From positions 41,007,501 to 41,071,500 of the forward strand of contig CM043698.1 of assembly GCA_023935145.1 (NCBI GenBank): 64,000 nt of DNA, given 5' to 3'. Under the pieces are notes generated by a model. That model was not told where the DNA came from. It searched no databases and saw only the letters and a list, made by a program, of their open reading frames with translations. A program made the translations under genes and the position numbers. Origin of the DNA: Bretschneidera sinensis (taxonomy: Eukaryota > Streptophyta > Magnoliopsida > Brassicales > Akaniaceae). This document shows positions 21,974 through 34,900 of the stretch, in pieces. Each line of letters starts with the position of its first letter. Position 1 is the stretch's first letter.

Positions 21974-22771
21974 TGATATAGGATAAATATACCCTCCTAT
22001 CAAAAAATAACACATGTCGATCACAAGGGTAAAATGATAATATCGGTAAAATGATAATCTCTATCTTACTTGAACCCTATTAATAAAGATCCCTTAAACA
22101 GTATCATATATATAATAACTTTACACTATTTTGCTCTTCCCACTACCTACTCTGACTTAACCATCGGAGAGCCTTCCTCGGAGTAAAACATTCCAAGTCG
22201 GCTTCCTTTTTCAGGTATCTCGGACCCAACTATCACCAGACCGAGCTGAATCAGTATACAGCCAAAGGGATCAATCCAGACCAAACTTCAGTAACCGACT
22301 AAACAAGACTTAAGCATAACCTGACTTATTTTCGGCATCAATAAATAAATACCCTTTAAACAATATCATATATATATAATTATAATAACAAATCTGATAT
22401 AGGATAAATATACCAGTCTACCAGAAAATGGCACCTGTCAATCACAAGGGTAAAATGATAATCTCTATCTTACTTGAACCTTATTAATAAGGACCCCTTA
22501 AACAGTATCATATATATAATAACTTTTCACTATTTTGCTCTCCCCACTATCTACTCTGACTTAAGCATAGGAGGGCCTTCCTCAGAGTAAAACATTCCAA
22601 GTCGGCTTCCATTTTCAGGTATCTCGGACCCAACTATCACCAGACCAAGCTGAATCAGTATACAACCAAGGGGATCAATCCAGACCAGACTTCAGTAACC
22701 GACCAAACAAGACTGAAACATAACCTGACTTATTTTCGGCATCAATAAATAAGGGCCCTTTAAATAATACC

Positions 22772-22833
<62 letters not shown>

Positions 22834-23039
22834 CCACACTATCTACTATGATTGAAGAATCGAAAGGCCTTCCTCAAAGTAAAACACTCCAAGTTGACTT
22901 CCCTTTTCAGGTACCCCGGACCCAACTATCACCAAACTGACCCGAATCAGTATACAACTAAGCAGACCAATCCAAACCCGACTCCAGTTACCAACCCAAC
23001 AAGACTCAAGCAAGACCCGATATATTTTCGGCATCAACA
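21974..23039 (+). repeat. LTR-type region with three repeated units
   Basis: Unit 1 starts near 21974 and unit 2 near 22395, both with TGATATAGGATAAATATACC. They run in parallel through TCTATCTTACTTGAACC, TCTCGGACCCAACTATCACC and TTTTCGGCATCAATAAAT. Unit 3 (about 22831-23039) keeps only the second half and ends GGCATCAACA before the PBS-like site. Its front is replaced by a (TA)n run at about 22770-22827. Either an LTR was tandemly duplicated internally or LTR ends were stacked by unequal recombination. Confidence 0.75.
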
Positions 23040-23088
23040 AAATTAGCGTTGTCTATGGGAAATGAGAGGAAACTTATCTCTATTGAAA

Positions 23089-24200
23089 ATGTCGCCTAAG
23101 AAAATTCCAACACAAAATATTACCTAGACAACTTCCGAGGTTAACCCATCTGAATTACCACCACCCCCACCTCTAGTAGAAAGGGCAGAACCTTCATTGT
23201 TCCTCGAGGAGCAACAACCCAACCGAGGTAAACGAAGAGCGAGCCCCGCTTAACCAACAGCCTAGTTCGCACTCGAACCAAGTAGTTCGGCGAGAAACCT
23301 ATGAGACAGACCTTAACGAGCCTATCAGTAGAATCAAATATAATTATCTTCAACATTGACTGTTGCGGTCTGAATCACCTACACCACTTGGAAGATTATA
23401 GAGCTAGCACCTTGACATCGGAGCGCTCGACCAGAGGAAGTGGGTTGGGGAAGAAGACATGAACCCTAAGTATGGGACAAAAGCCGAGAGCGTCCTCAGG
23501 ACAAGGGAGAACAGAGTCAATGTAGCCTCCGACAAAGTCCCCGATATCAATTCGAGATGACGAGTCTATCTCGAGCTCGCACTCATCCAAGAGACAACAA
23601 GAACAAGACAAGTCCGAGGCGAGCAAGTAATTAAAAGAAATGAATGAGCACATCAGGCTCGCCATCAAAGACACTCGGGGAAACATCATCGATAAGATCA
23701 TACCCGCAGGTAACCCTTTCTCTCAAGAACTTATGGACGAGAATATGCATTCAAATTTCAAAATACCTCACGTGGAGCCATACACAAGAGAGACATGTCC
23801 TATAGATCACTTGAAAACTTTTAAGTCCCTGATGTTCCTCCACGGCTACATAGAGGCAGCAATGTGTAGTGCATTCCCAATAACTCTTCGAGAAAAAAAC
23901 AACGACATGATTCTCCAGGTTGCCTTAAGGGTCGATAAAATCGTTCGATGAGCTTATTGAGATGTTTGCTACACAATTCTTCACCAGCCAAGGTCCTAAA
24001 AGGACACCTGAAAGCTTGCTAAGCATAACTCAATATGTAGAGAAGACCCTCCATGACTGCATCTCATGATTCACCTCAGCTATGGTACAAATAAAGGACC
24101 TAGATCAAAAGGTGGCAGTCATGGCCTTCATTAATGGCCTCAAAGCTTCTGACTTCAGACATTACCTCTCTAGGAACCCACAGACGTGTTCATAATCACT
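23089..24200 (+). pseudogene. Tat-like gypsy gag remnant
   Basis: From about 23089 (MSPKKIPTQ) the frame breaks repeatedly. 23640-23951 is open and reads as the gypsy gag core: the NPFSQELMDENMHSNFKIP region, then DHLKTFKSLMFLHGYIEAAM. It continues out of frame (SFDELIEMFATQF; SLLSITQ; VQIKDLDQKVAVMAFINGL) to about 24190. It matches the capsid region of Tat-type elements. Confidence 0.8.
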
Positions 24201-25243
24201 AAGGAGAACCAACCATTTCCACAAAAGAAGAAAAGACTCCTTGGCGAGTAGAAAGAGAAAAGAACTTGAAGAGCACAAGCCCAAGAGTGATCAAAAAAAG
24301 GGAGGACAAAATGATTTCATAAAGAGTATGCAAGCGATCTATCACATGGCTGATATGGAAGAATGCTTCTCAATACTCAAAAGGTATCAGATGAACCTCA
24401 ACCTGTCCAAGTGTGCATTCAAAGTAACCTCGAGAAAGTTCTTTGGCTTCGTAGTTTCCTGAAGGGGGATTCAAGCGAACCCAAAGAAGATCAAGGTTGT
24501 TCTGGATATGGAAGCCTTGAGAAGCATGAAAGAAGTGCAACAACTCATTAGTCGAATCACAGTACTAAGCCATTTCATGTCTAGGTCAACTGAAAAATGC
24601 TTGCCTTTCTTTAAGGTATTAAAGAAGATCCTAGATTTCCACTGGACGGAAAAATGTTAAAGATCGTTTAAAGAACTGAAAAGGTAACTAAGTTCACCAC
24701 TCCTCCTAACCAAACCAAAGGAGGGGGAAGAACTCTATTTGTACTTGGTAGCAAGTGAAGTTGTTGTAGCTTTGATCCTCATAAGGGATGAGGAAAGGGT
24801 GCAGAGGTCGATTTACTACATCAGCAGAGTGCTTTAAGATACAAAAATACGATACCAACCCCTCGATAAGTTGGCATTCGCCGTAGTCATATCGGCCCGA
24901 AAACTACTATCTTAAATCTAGTCACACCCTATCAGTGTACTGACAGATCATCCTTTGAGGATGATATTTCAAAAACCTCGACTTCTTAGGATGACATGTA
25001 AAGTGGTCTATTGAGTTGGGAAAATTTGAGAATAGATACAAGCCGAGATCAGCGATCAAGTCCCAAGCACTAGCCGACTTCATTATCGAGTGCATATTCC
25101 CTAAAGTGAAGGTGAAAGAATAGGAATGAAAAATGGAACAAGAGCAACAGAGCTGGAAACTCTTTGTAGATGGTTCCTCTAATGATCGAAGGAGTGGTTC
25201 AGGCCTCATCCGGGTAAACCCCAAAGAGTTCACAGTGGAGTAC

Positions 25244-26958
25244 TATAACGAGCAATCCCAGGTTGGCTGCCCTCGAGACGGTGTTGTTACATTTTGAAAA
25301 TCCCATCACGACACATATATGCAACAAGAAAAATAACACCAACAAAAATGTTTACATTAATCCTCAACCCTCAACAGGGGAGATACATCATTCTGATCTT
25401 GACTTAATCATTATATACAATGTAAAATGCATGAATATTTACAAATAAATTTTTGTTTTATTTTCTCATTAGTCTGAGGATGTGGACACGTACGTGGCTT
25501 ACAGAAAATGATTTCGTCTGACAACCCACTAGACTATTTGTCATCTCTGCTACCTAAAATCATTGTACAATGAGGGATGAGATTCATAAGCTCAGTGAAT
25601 TAAATTTACTAGAAGTATTCAAATAGTCTTTTAATATTTAATCATTTATATCTCATAAAACTTGACAATAGCATCCTACTATCACTACACATATAATAAG
25701 TCTCATTCTCTATCAATCTTTTCTTCTTATATATTTGTTCACCTTAAAACCATCAATTATCTCATAATTACCTCGTTATGAGGTTCACAACATAAAGTTT
25801 ACCATTTAGATGGTTCTTATTATATCTTACTTTTATGTTCTTTTTTCACCATAACTGTGTCTCTATGAGACTCATTCATCTATAAATGAATTTACCATAA
25901 TAAACAACACTTCAACATTTCAGTAATGCAATCAATATTTAAAACAGATGCAATGTATGAATTATTATTAGGGAATGTCTTCCTACATGTCGACATGTTT
26001 TTATCTTAGACCGACCCCCTCTTGGTTCTTTTATTTCCAGTGTATACCGGCTGTCACGGTTTTCATTTATTTCCAGCATATATCGGCTGTCACGGTTTTC
26101 CTTTATTTCTAGCATATACCGACTGTCATGGTTTTTCAATTAGACCAGCCCCCTCCCTGTTATTTTATTTCATGCATGTGCATATGAACAATGATATGAA
26201 ATATGCATATGAACAATAACATAAAAACAAACACGAATTTAAATTAAATTGACTATCTTGATTATTCTCAAATTATTATTGAAAAAAATTTCACTAAATT
26301 CATCTCCTCATAAATCACATCAAATCATTCATCATAACTTGTCAAGATCCACTAAATTTCACTTATCGCTTTTATTATTAAATCAGCTTATTATTCCAAA
26401 AATATTATTTCTCACATAATAATTTTCTACATGTCCAGAATTCCTATCATACCTATCAATCAATTTTTCATCGACCACCAAAGCATAAGCTAATAACTTA
26501 TTTTAATATTATCACTAGATATTTCATTTTTATCTAGATTACTTAAAGTAAATCTAACTCAACACGTAGCATTTAGGGCTACCAGTGGATCACCTCCTTG
26601 CTTTTCCTGCTCCTTTCAGCAATTTCTTTCGGTTGCTAATTGTCAACACCTGACATAATATTTATGTTAAATTTCTAATGTATTCTTCAATTCTTCATAA
26701 TTCGCACTCTTTGAAAATTCTCACTTTGAATTCCGGGAAATTTCATGTATGCTAAATTTCAAAAATAAACTTCAGGTTATTACCTTTTGTTTTTCTTAGA
26801 GCTCCTCGTAGTTCTCTATAAAATTCTCCCGTAAACTCCTTCAAAATTTTGCTCTTTCAACCTTTCTTTTAGTCCCCAAGTGTTCAGAGAAACAGAGTAG
26901 TTTGAATTTTAAAAGGAAAAAACCAAACAGGATTTGGAAATGAACAAATAATATAACT

Positions 26959-26991
<33 letters not shown>

Positions 26992-27295
26992 AGTATTCTT
27001 CCTCCTTTGAATTTTGCCATGAAAGTTGCATGTGTCTTACATGCAACAATCTTGCTTTCACTGCTAACTGCTGCCACTTTTTTTTTTCTTTTTCTTTCTC
27101 TCTCTCCAAGCTGGATGCGCCCTAAATTTTTTTTTTTTTCGTTTTCTTTGTAACTATGGCCCCACGCATCTATTTTTTTTTCAAAAGAATTATTTTATTT
27201 AATATTAAATCCTTCGCGTATATATATTATTTTAATTTCATTTTATATTTATTAAATTACTTCTTTAACCTTACTTTACGAATACGGGTATTATA
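25244..27295 (-). mobile_element. solo LTR of the chromovirus family found at 46598-56445
   Basis: This 2,052-bp block is the reverse complement relative of the 2.4-kb LTRs further right. It shares the ATTTTGAAAATCC and GCACGACACATATATGCAA type stretches, the CACGTACGTGGCTTACAGAAAA stretch and the CCGGCTGTCACGGTTTT minisatellite. It is flanked by a perfect 5-bp target duplication AGTAC (25239-25243 and 27296-27300). Its termini read TATAAC...ATTATA where the full element has TGTAAC...GTTACA, consistent with transitions after insertion. No internal sequence remains, so it arose by LTR-LTR recombination. Confidence 0.93.
26038..26135 (-). repeat. LTR minisatellite, three units
   Basis: Three degenerate units of about 38 bp contain CCGGCTGTCACGGTTTT and its variants. 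Five related units occur in each LTR of the full chromovirus. Confidence 0.8.
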
Positions 27296-27779
27296 AGTAC
27301 GCCCTATAGTTTGACTTCAAGGCATCAAACAATGAAGTAGAATATGAAGCCCTCTTGGCTGGATTAAAATTGGCCTGATCTTTGGTTGTGGGAAACTTAG
27401 AAGTTTTTATCGACTCTCAATTAGTGGTAAGCCAGGTAACTGGAGAATATGAGGTAAAAGGGACACAGATGGTAGTACTTAGCCAAAGTGAAATAATTTA
27501 TAAGTACATTCAAAGACCTCCGATCTCCTGAGAGTTGTATATGTTGAAATTTTGCAAAGACCAAGTGTAGATAAAGTTGAAGTTGTGGACATCGATGATG
27601 AGTCAAGCCAAATGAACCCAATCGTCAAGTACCTAGAAAACGGTAAGCTTCGAGAAGCGAGGGCATAAGCAAGAAAGCTCATATCTAGAGTGGTGTTATT
27701 GTATGATTGGAAACCAGTTGTACCGATGGTCCCTTACTCAACATTATCTCAAGTGTCTCAAACCTAGATAGGTCGACTA

Positions 27780-28370
27780 TGCCCTAAGGGAGGTTCACGA
27801 GGGAATTTAAGGAAATCACTTGGGTGGGCTAGCCCTAGCCTATAAGATCCTCAAGCAAAGCTACTACAAGCCAAGACTCCAAAAGGAAGTAGTAGATTTC
27901 ATCAAGAAGTGCATCAAGTGTCAAAAGTTCGAACTGATTCCTTTCTCTCTCGCGAACCCTTTAACTATTGTAACCAGCCTGCTCCCATTTACGATATACT
28001 TGGCCCCTTTTCCCTTAGCACCCAGATAGTTGGTAGTGTGTTGGTACGAGATCCCGAGGGTACCGTTAACTAACAATGGAAAATAGTTTAAGGGAGCGTG
28101 ATACAAAAGATTCTGCCAAGACCTGCGGATCAACCAACAATTCACTTCGGTAGGATATTCACAAGCCAATGACCAAGCCGAAGTCACAAACAAAACTACA
28201 TTGTAGATCTTGAAGAAATGTCTTGAAGACACCCAATAGAGTTTGGGTCAAAGAGCTACCACACGCACTATAAGCCTATAGAACCACACCTCGATCGCCA
28301 ACAAAAGAAACATCTTTCTTCCTAGCTTTCGGAATTAAAGTTATTGTATTCCACGTGAGCCACACCTCAA
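27780..28370 (+). pseudogene. gypsy integrase remnant
   Basis: The zinc-binding N-terminus is visible (HLGGLALAYKILKQSYYKP, then KKCIKCQKF with the Cys pair) near 27815-27935. After a deletion near 28025 the core resumes with IPRVPLTNNGK, QFTSVGYSQANDQAEVTNKT and ILKKCLED. It fades near 28370 at a segment like the usual integrase end. The central catalytic region is partly missing and several stops are present. Confidence 0.75.
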
Positions 28371-28973
28371 TATGCCACTCATGTACATATGGCATCCACC
28401 AACTTATGTCATTACATGTACATATAATGTGATGTCTAGAGGGCCAACAAGTTTCCTCTAGTGGTTAATTTAATTGGCTTAGGAGGATTGGCTACTATCG
28501 TCGTGACAGATGCTACTCATGTGGATTCCAATGTGAGTCACTCTCGCGGATGGGTGCACGGTGCAAACTTGTAGAGGATTATTTTGAGAATCATAGTCCA
28601 TGCTATATACTGAAAGGTCCATCTTTTGACTATACGAGTATGAACTTACATTCCAATTTTCTTTTAGAATGTGTTGTGTTATCTTCTGCAAAAATATACT
28701 TTGAAAATCTGAATATTTAGAATATTATTATCATTTCGTGGTAGAAGTAAGAATTTCATATTCTAGAAAAAAAAGTTTATCTCAAAGAGTAAACAGTTAG
28801 AATTTCTTCTCTCCAGTAAGAATATGGCGCAGTTACAGACAATTACACGTTTATTAACCAAACCTTGAAAAGAGGAAAACAAAACAATTTCCTATTAAGA
28901 ACCATTATTTGTTAAATCCACTCTTCTGTAGTAATACACATACATTTTTTTCATATTCCTTAGCTGGTCAAAT
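28371..28973 (-). other. gap between gypsy remnant and PAS1; likely PAS1 3' UTR in part
   Basis: No coding sequence was recognised. The bases nearest 28973 are the expected 3' UTR of the minus-strand gene. A near-repeat ATGTACATAT(G/A)... occurs at 28381 and 28408. Confidence 0.5.
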
Positions 28974-31900
28974 TTAAGCACCTCTGTAACCAACGAGTTG
29001 AATAATCAAAATTCCAACTATAGCAAGCGCAATCTGAAGCCCAACAGTAAAAAATAACCTTCTACAAGCAGGCCACATGTCGTTGAGCCAGCCCATTTTA
29101 GGTGTAGTAGGAGCAGCTTCACGCAATTCCTGTACCTTGTCTCCATCTGAATCTGCCTGATCACCATTATTCTGATTTTCTACTGTAATCTCCTCTTCCT
29201 TTCTGTCATCTGCTCCAGCATGAGCAATTTCCCCTGGCTTCTTGTCAAATAGTCCTTTAAATTGCTTTCGAGACTTCCTCTCAACTTCCTGCTAGGAAAG
29301 TAGTTAACTTACAGGATGATGAAAACATTTCCACTCCATGTCAATCCATATATGAAAAATTTGTTGTTCAACCTACCTGCTCTTTCTGCTTTAGTTTCAG
29401 AAGAGCGGCATGTGCATCAGGTTCTACTGATTTGTCAGCTTTCATCATCTAATTAGCAGTGAGAAGTGATCTCAGAAATGGATATCCAGGAATCAACGAT
29501 CCAACAAATAAAAAAAATGACAGAACTACAAGCATACCATGTTGAAATCATTCCTTGCTTCTTCAAAATCTCCGGTTGCCATGTAGGCCATTCCACGGCG
29601 ATAGAGAGCCTTGACATGAGCAGGGTTTGCATCTAAGACCTGCATGGTTCCACAGGGAACACACGTCAAGATCCAAACTCAAAATGATAACCTTGCCCCA
29701 TGAGGATCGTTTACATGCATCAGTTAAAGGACTACAAGTGTATTCATAACATATTTCTTGGCAAAAATGTTTCTAACTAAATAACCAATTAATCCTAATA
29801 ACTGCTTTATCTTTGGATGCATGGGCCAAAAGAGTTTATGAAGGTCAGTCATAGAAAATGATACATGGATGCCATTTCCGTTTCATAGGGGATATGAATC
29901 CTCTCCATTTGAACCATGACAATTCTCAAATGGAGAGGATCCAAATCCTTCTAGAGGGACAATACGCAGCCTTGTCCCTTTTCTACTCATTAAGGTGCCT
30001 AACAAGAAAACTTCACCCAACAAGCAAATTTCTACACAGGATGCCTGGATTGTGAAATGTTAAGAAAGCTCAGAAACATTGTGCCAGTGGTGTCCATGAT
30101 GGTGTTTCCCATCATTAAATTCCAAAGTACTAGAAGGTACATCCTTTTAAGATAACTAACCAAGACAGACTCATGGATACAAGCGACAACATTTATTCCA
30201 TTAAAATAGGTTCGCTTAAAAATGGAGACTAAGGCTCATAGATAGAGACATCGCCATCTCATTAAGATACTCATAACAACAGATCCAACTGCGCCCTTTT
30301 TTTTTCCCTTCCCAGTATAGAAAAAAAATAGAAAAGAAAACAACATGAAATTAGATCACGCAATGTACCTTGTTGCAGGCTTCAATTGACTTTTTGCATT
30401 CTCCCATTTTAAGGAAGCAAGCCGCCACATTCAAATTTAACAAATTCTTCAAAAATCCAAAAAGGAAATTAAAATCAATCAAAATAGAAAACAGATGTGT
30501 TAGGCTGTTAAAGCTATTTTCACTCTAGCATCAAGCAAAAAAAATGGATCCATTTTGTTAATTTCTGAAGAAAAAAAGAAAGGAAAGACTGGAAGTGAAG
30601 GGAGGAACACTTTTTTTATATATATTTTGATATATGTAAAGAGAGGAATACTTACTCTAGTATCTACAAACACTTTGCCTTCCTCATCATCTTGTGGATT
30701 AACATGATTAAATTCCCGAAGCACCTGTATTGCAGTCACCAAATGGTATTCTATAAAAACCTTAAAAGATCTATAGATTTATTATTTCTCCCATTCCACA
30801 AAAACATAATGTAAAAGATTAAAACGGAGACCAATTCAGAAACCTCCTGCAGGTCATAATAGCAAGAAAGCAGTTTTAACATCATTATAAATCACATAAA
30901 CAAACATACGAATCCCTAAAAAACTCAATCTTCTTTGTTCATTTCAAAACTGGATAAAAACTCAATTTGTGTTACAGAAACAGCGAACTGAGGCATAGAA
31001 TAGCAATCCACTTAAACATGACGGTTGAAATGTTATTACAATTTTCTAAATTATGAAGGCACCTAATGGCTTCAGTCGAAAATACTAGGACAGATAAATC
31101 CTAGTGTCACCTCTGAAAAATGTATAGACCCAAAGCAGAGAACAGAATAACCAATGCTTCCGAAGTCCTCAACAAAATTACTTAAGAGCATTTATGTTAC
31201 CTTCTCATACTTTGCCTTTGCAAGTTCAAACTTTCCTTCTTTGAAAAGCCTGTTACCCTAGAAAAAAATAATAGCACCATAAAGTTAAATGCGTCCTGCT
31301 ATACAAGATATAATGTGATACAGCTCCACATAGTCAGATAGAACAACCGGTTTGAAAGAACAATTTGGTATTCTCTGAATCAATGCACACAAACATACAC
31401 TTGTTAAGCATTTAGAGTCATGGTAAAATATTTAACACTCTGTAAAATTATCTGAGGTGACAGAATTAAGAATCATGAAATGCATACCGTCCCTCTAATC
31501 TTCTCTGCATCATCCATAATACTCTGAAAGTTCAAACCAGCCCAATCCTGAAATAAGGATTTAAACCATGTGTTAATACATAGTCCAATGCAATCAAACT
31601 CGTGATAAAACAATCTATAAGGTGTCAACTAGCTTAGTTAATAAAGTCCTTTGGTGAATGTACCAAGGACTTGGGATCAAATCCCACCTTCACTTGGGAT
31701 TAGGGGCAGGGCTACCCCTGGTTGTGTAGCCCAGCCATTAGAACACCATCCCCACCCCCCCCCCCCCCCAAAAAAAAAAAAAAGCACAATACAATATAGA
31801 TCCTACGAATAAATAAATAGAAGGCAGAAACGAATTACAGTTTCCAATCAATTTGTTGGCTAGGACATTATCAGAACAACATGTGTATGTTTCTGAAAGG

Positions 31901-34900
31901 ACATCAACTGAATTACCTTTGGCATTTCAAAACCAAGAAGTTCAATTTCCCATTGAATATGAGCACCTTCAGGAACATTAGCTGGCCTAATCATGTGGAA
32001 AAAGGATTCCGATATTATGCTTTGAGGAAGAAGAAGCAAAATCAGATACGGTAATGGTTATTGGCAAAATTTGATTACAAATTGTAACCTTGGAAATCTA
32101 TCATATGCATAATCAGGAGGGCATGTAACAAGGGCTATCTCTCCAGGCAGCATCAAACGAACACACATCTCAAATCCTTCAGGTACCTGTAAGAAAATGA
32201 AAATCCCAAAACATTAAGTGTGCAACAAATCACCATCAACATCAAATTACAAGTTCCATCATGAAACCTTGAGACAAATACAATTTTCAGATCTTCCATT
32301 TATACACAGGAGTAGGAGCAATCGCTATTGACATGTCAATTCAATCAATAAAATTTGTAACAAAATTTTCTCCTTTAGAAGGGTGAAAAACTGACCAGTC
32401 CTTCTCCAGAACTGAACTCCAGGGGCTGACCATCGTTATCAATTCTGGTATTGTAGAAGACTTTCTTTTCTTCGTTAAGAAGCATGCCCTTGTAATGGAC
32501 GTGCAGTCGACTGTCATGAAGTGGGCAATCCATAGGAAACTCACCTAATTCGTCCAAAAAATTAATAAAATTATAACAAATTTTATAAGTAAGGAAAAAG
32601 TTCTAACTTGTTATGTATATGAATATAATTCATATATCAGAGCCATTTCGTCATGCATATGGAACTATGGAAATACAATCACTAGGAAAAGGAACACATG
32701 TGGTAATCAGGAACAGAAGCTGAAATGGAGGCAGTAAGCAGCACACTCTCTAGAGAGTTAAAAAAAATGTATTAAAACACAAAGCATCAAGTTCCAAGAA
32801 CATTTGTAAGCTAAATATATGTAAGACCTCACCTTTTCCATCACGAAGTCGGCGTTTTATTAGGCGTCCATCTCCAAGCATGTCCCGCACCTTCAAAGCA
32901 AAACTTGAGAGTTAGATCACACCCTTATTATCTTGGCCATCCGAACATAATATATTTGTCACATACAATCATCCACAGGCAAGAGAGAGAGAGTAAAGCA
33001 ATTAATACTCCGTTTTGACTAAGGTCATGAAAGAATAGTTTCCTAGGACCTCTTTCCTCTTTTCATATGAAGTTTAAAGTTCCATTCTGTAGATGATTAA
33101 TTATCTCTAACAAATTCAGAATACACACAGTTGGTGTTTAGTCATAATAATAATAACCTGACAGATGCAAGATATCGCTGAATCAACAGGTAGGTTAATG
33201 AGCATGCCCATAACACCAAGGAAAAATCTAATCCAAGAATGTCCTACTGATTAGCTTTAAATAGCACGACTAAGCATGGTGCCTGACTAACAGCTACAGG
33301 AAAACTTATATTGATAGATAATATACAACGAATAATCTGTTGAAATTGAACTGTAAGTAGGAAAAATCAAAAAAAGAATCACATTTAAATCACGCCTTAC
33401 GATTTCTAACAAAGAAAAAGTATCACAGAACATATCAATTAAATGGGAGTTTCCATAAACCAAATTTACATAAAATCAACATATAGAAACATTTAAATTG
33501 TCATCGGCAAGAAACTTCACTTTTCAAAATGATCACAACTCTTACAAGGATGGGATGCAATGAGGCGAACAGAGAATTATCACTTGCAGGGTGAAAGAAC
33601 TTTCTTCACCTGAATGAAATGGACAAGCTCCACTTCAAAATGAACTTCCTCAAAACCTTCTACCATGGGCATCAGAGGAGACTGAGTCAAGTACTGATTG
33701 GCAACATATATGACTGCCTTCTCTTCCCGTGCCATTGTTCCTATTCCCATTTCAAGACCTTTAGGCACCTACTTTATGCATGAGAAAAGATAAGCACCAT
33801 ATTGAAAAAGATTAAGCCATGAAGGATATCATTAGATGAAGCAAACCAATCACGGGCAAAGAAGGATAATAAGAGTGAGAATGTATTACTGACTTCAGAT
33901 TTTCCAAATGTAAAGAAATATGGCTCTCCTTCCGTGTGTGACAGAATCAATTTCCCATCTCCTGTCTTTGCAGATACCCTGGACACAACCATATATACAT
34001 ACATCTTACAGAAACTTCAACCATTCCAATTTGCAGTGCAAAGCAAACACAAAAGAACAGGTAAAAAAGATCAAGACCAATTTTCTACCAAGCTTTTACT
34101 TCATATGGTTCCCTTGGAGATTCCCAGCCCTGCCCTTCGTTTATTACCTGTCCATATAAATGGAGTATTAATAATAAAACATTTTCAAAGAAATACTTGA
34201 TTGAAATACCTCTATGTCTTTATAACAAAATCTTTCCGTTCCCAAGCTTGTTTCTCATTTGGCATAAGGTATGATCTGATTACCAAGTCCCCCCTCCCCC
34301 GATAAACACAATCACCACCATCATTACTACCTGATACAAAAACTCACTAACATGTATTTCATTTTTAGGATTTCTTCAAAAGCCTTGTTTTGAATATGTG
34401 AGAGCGAGTGTGTGTGCTTGTGCATCCACACATTTGGGCCAACCAAATTGAATATATTCCCTCAACTCCATAAAAAAGAACAAAGAACAACATTAATACT
34501 TCCCCTGCCTTATTATGTCATAGAAGAACATGTTTCATGCTTCCTCTCCTTTTGGTTTAATATAAGATTAAATTGCCATGCAGCAAGTACAGGATCCTTT
34601 TGTTAACAAACCGAATAATAGATAGCATCCCAGCAGCCAGCATTAAAATGGATGACAGATATAACTACAGGATATCAATCTTAATAAATTAATCAGAACT
34701 TAAATGATTAGAAAATATTTCAATGAATGCAAGATTTTCAACATCACACTTTCCAAAATAAAAAAATTATTCTCATGTTCCAAGCTTTTTTAACAATTTT
34801 ACAACAAAAAATTATAGCACTAGCACCTTCTTTAGAACTCCCAAATCATCGTTGATGACCTGCGACACAGAACAAATAAAATTCAATATTAAAACTAAAG

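Larger units (their letters stand above)
24300..27700 (+). pseudogene. gypsy RT thumb and RNase H remnant, split by a solo LTR
   Basis: The RT C-terminus begins near 24335 (HMADMEECFSILKRYQMNLN) and continues KCAF...FFGFVVS. The connection region follows (SRSTEKCLPFFK; PLLLTKPKEGEELYLYL). A plant-type RNase H begins near 25150 (LFVDGSSNDRRSGSG), stops at 25243 (FTVEY) and resumes at 27301 with FDFKASNNEVEYEALLAGL and VFIDSQLVVSQV. Gag is joined almost directly to RT thumb, so protease and the catalytic RT half are deleted. Multiple stops are present. Confidence 0.82.
21974..28370 (+). mobile_element. decayed Tat-like Ty3/gypsy retrotransposon
   Basis: A repeated LTR-type region (21974-23039) is followed by a PBS-like AATTAGCGTTGTCTATGGGA, gag, the C-terminal part of RT, RNase H and integrase, all on the plus strand. 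Protease and the N-terminal half of RT are missing (deletion near 24200-24300). A solo LTR of another family splits RNase H (25244-27295). Stops and frameshifts are frequent. No 3' LTR was found before the 3' flank of the neighbouring gene. Tat lineage is inferred from gag and RNase H resemblance. Confidence 0.85.

Noticed and set aside
26022..26219. Open frame with repeated YTGCHGF units
   Set aside because: Translation of the minisatellite in the solo LTR, not a gene.
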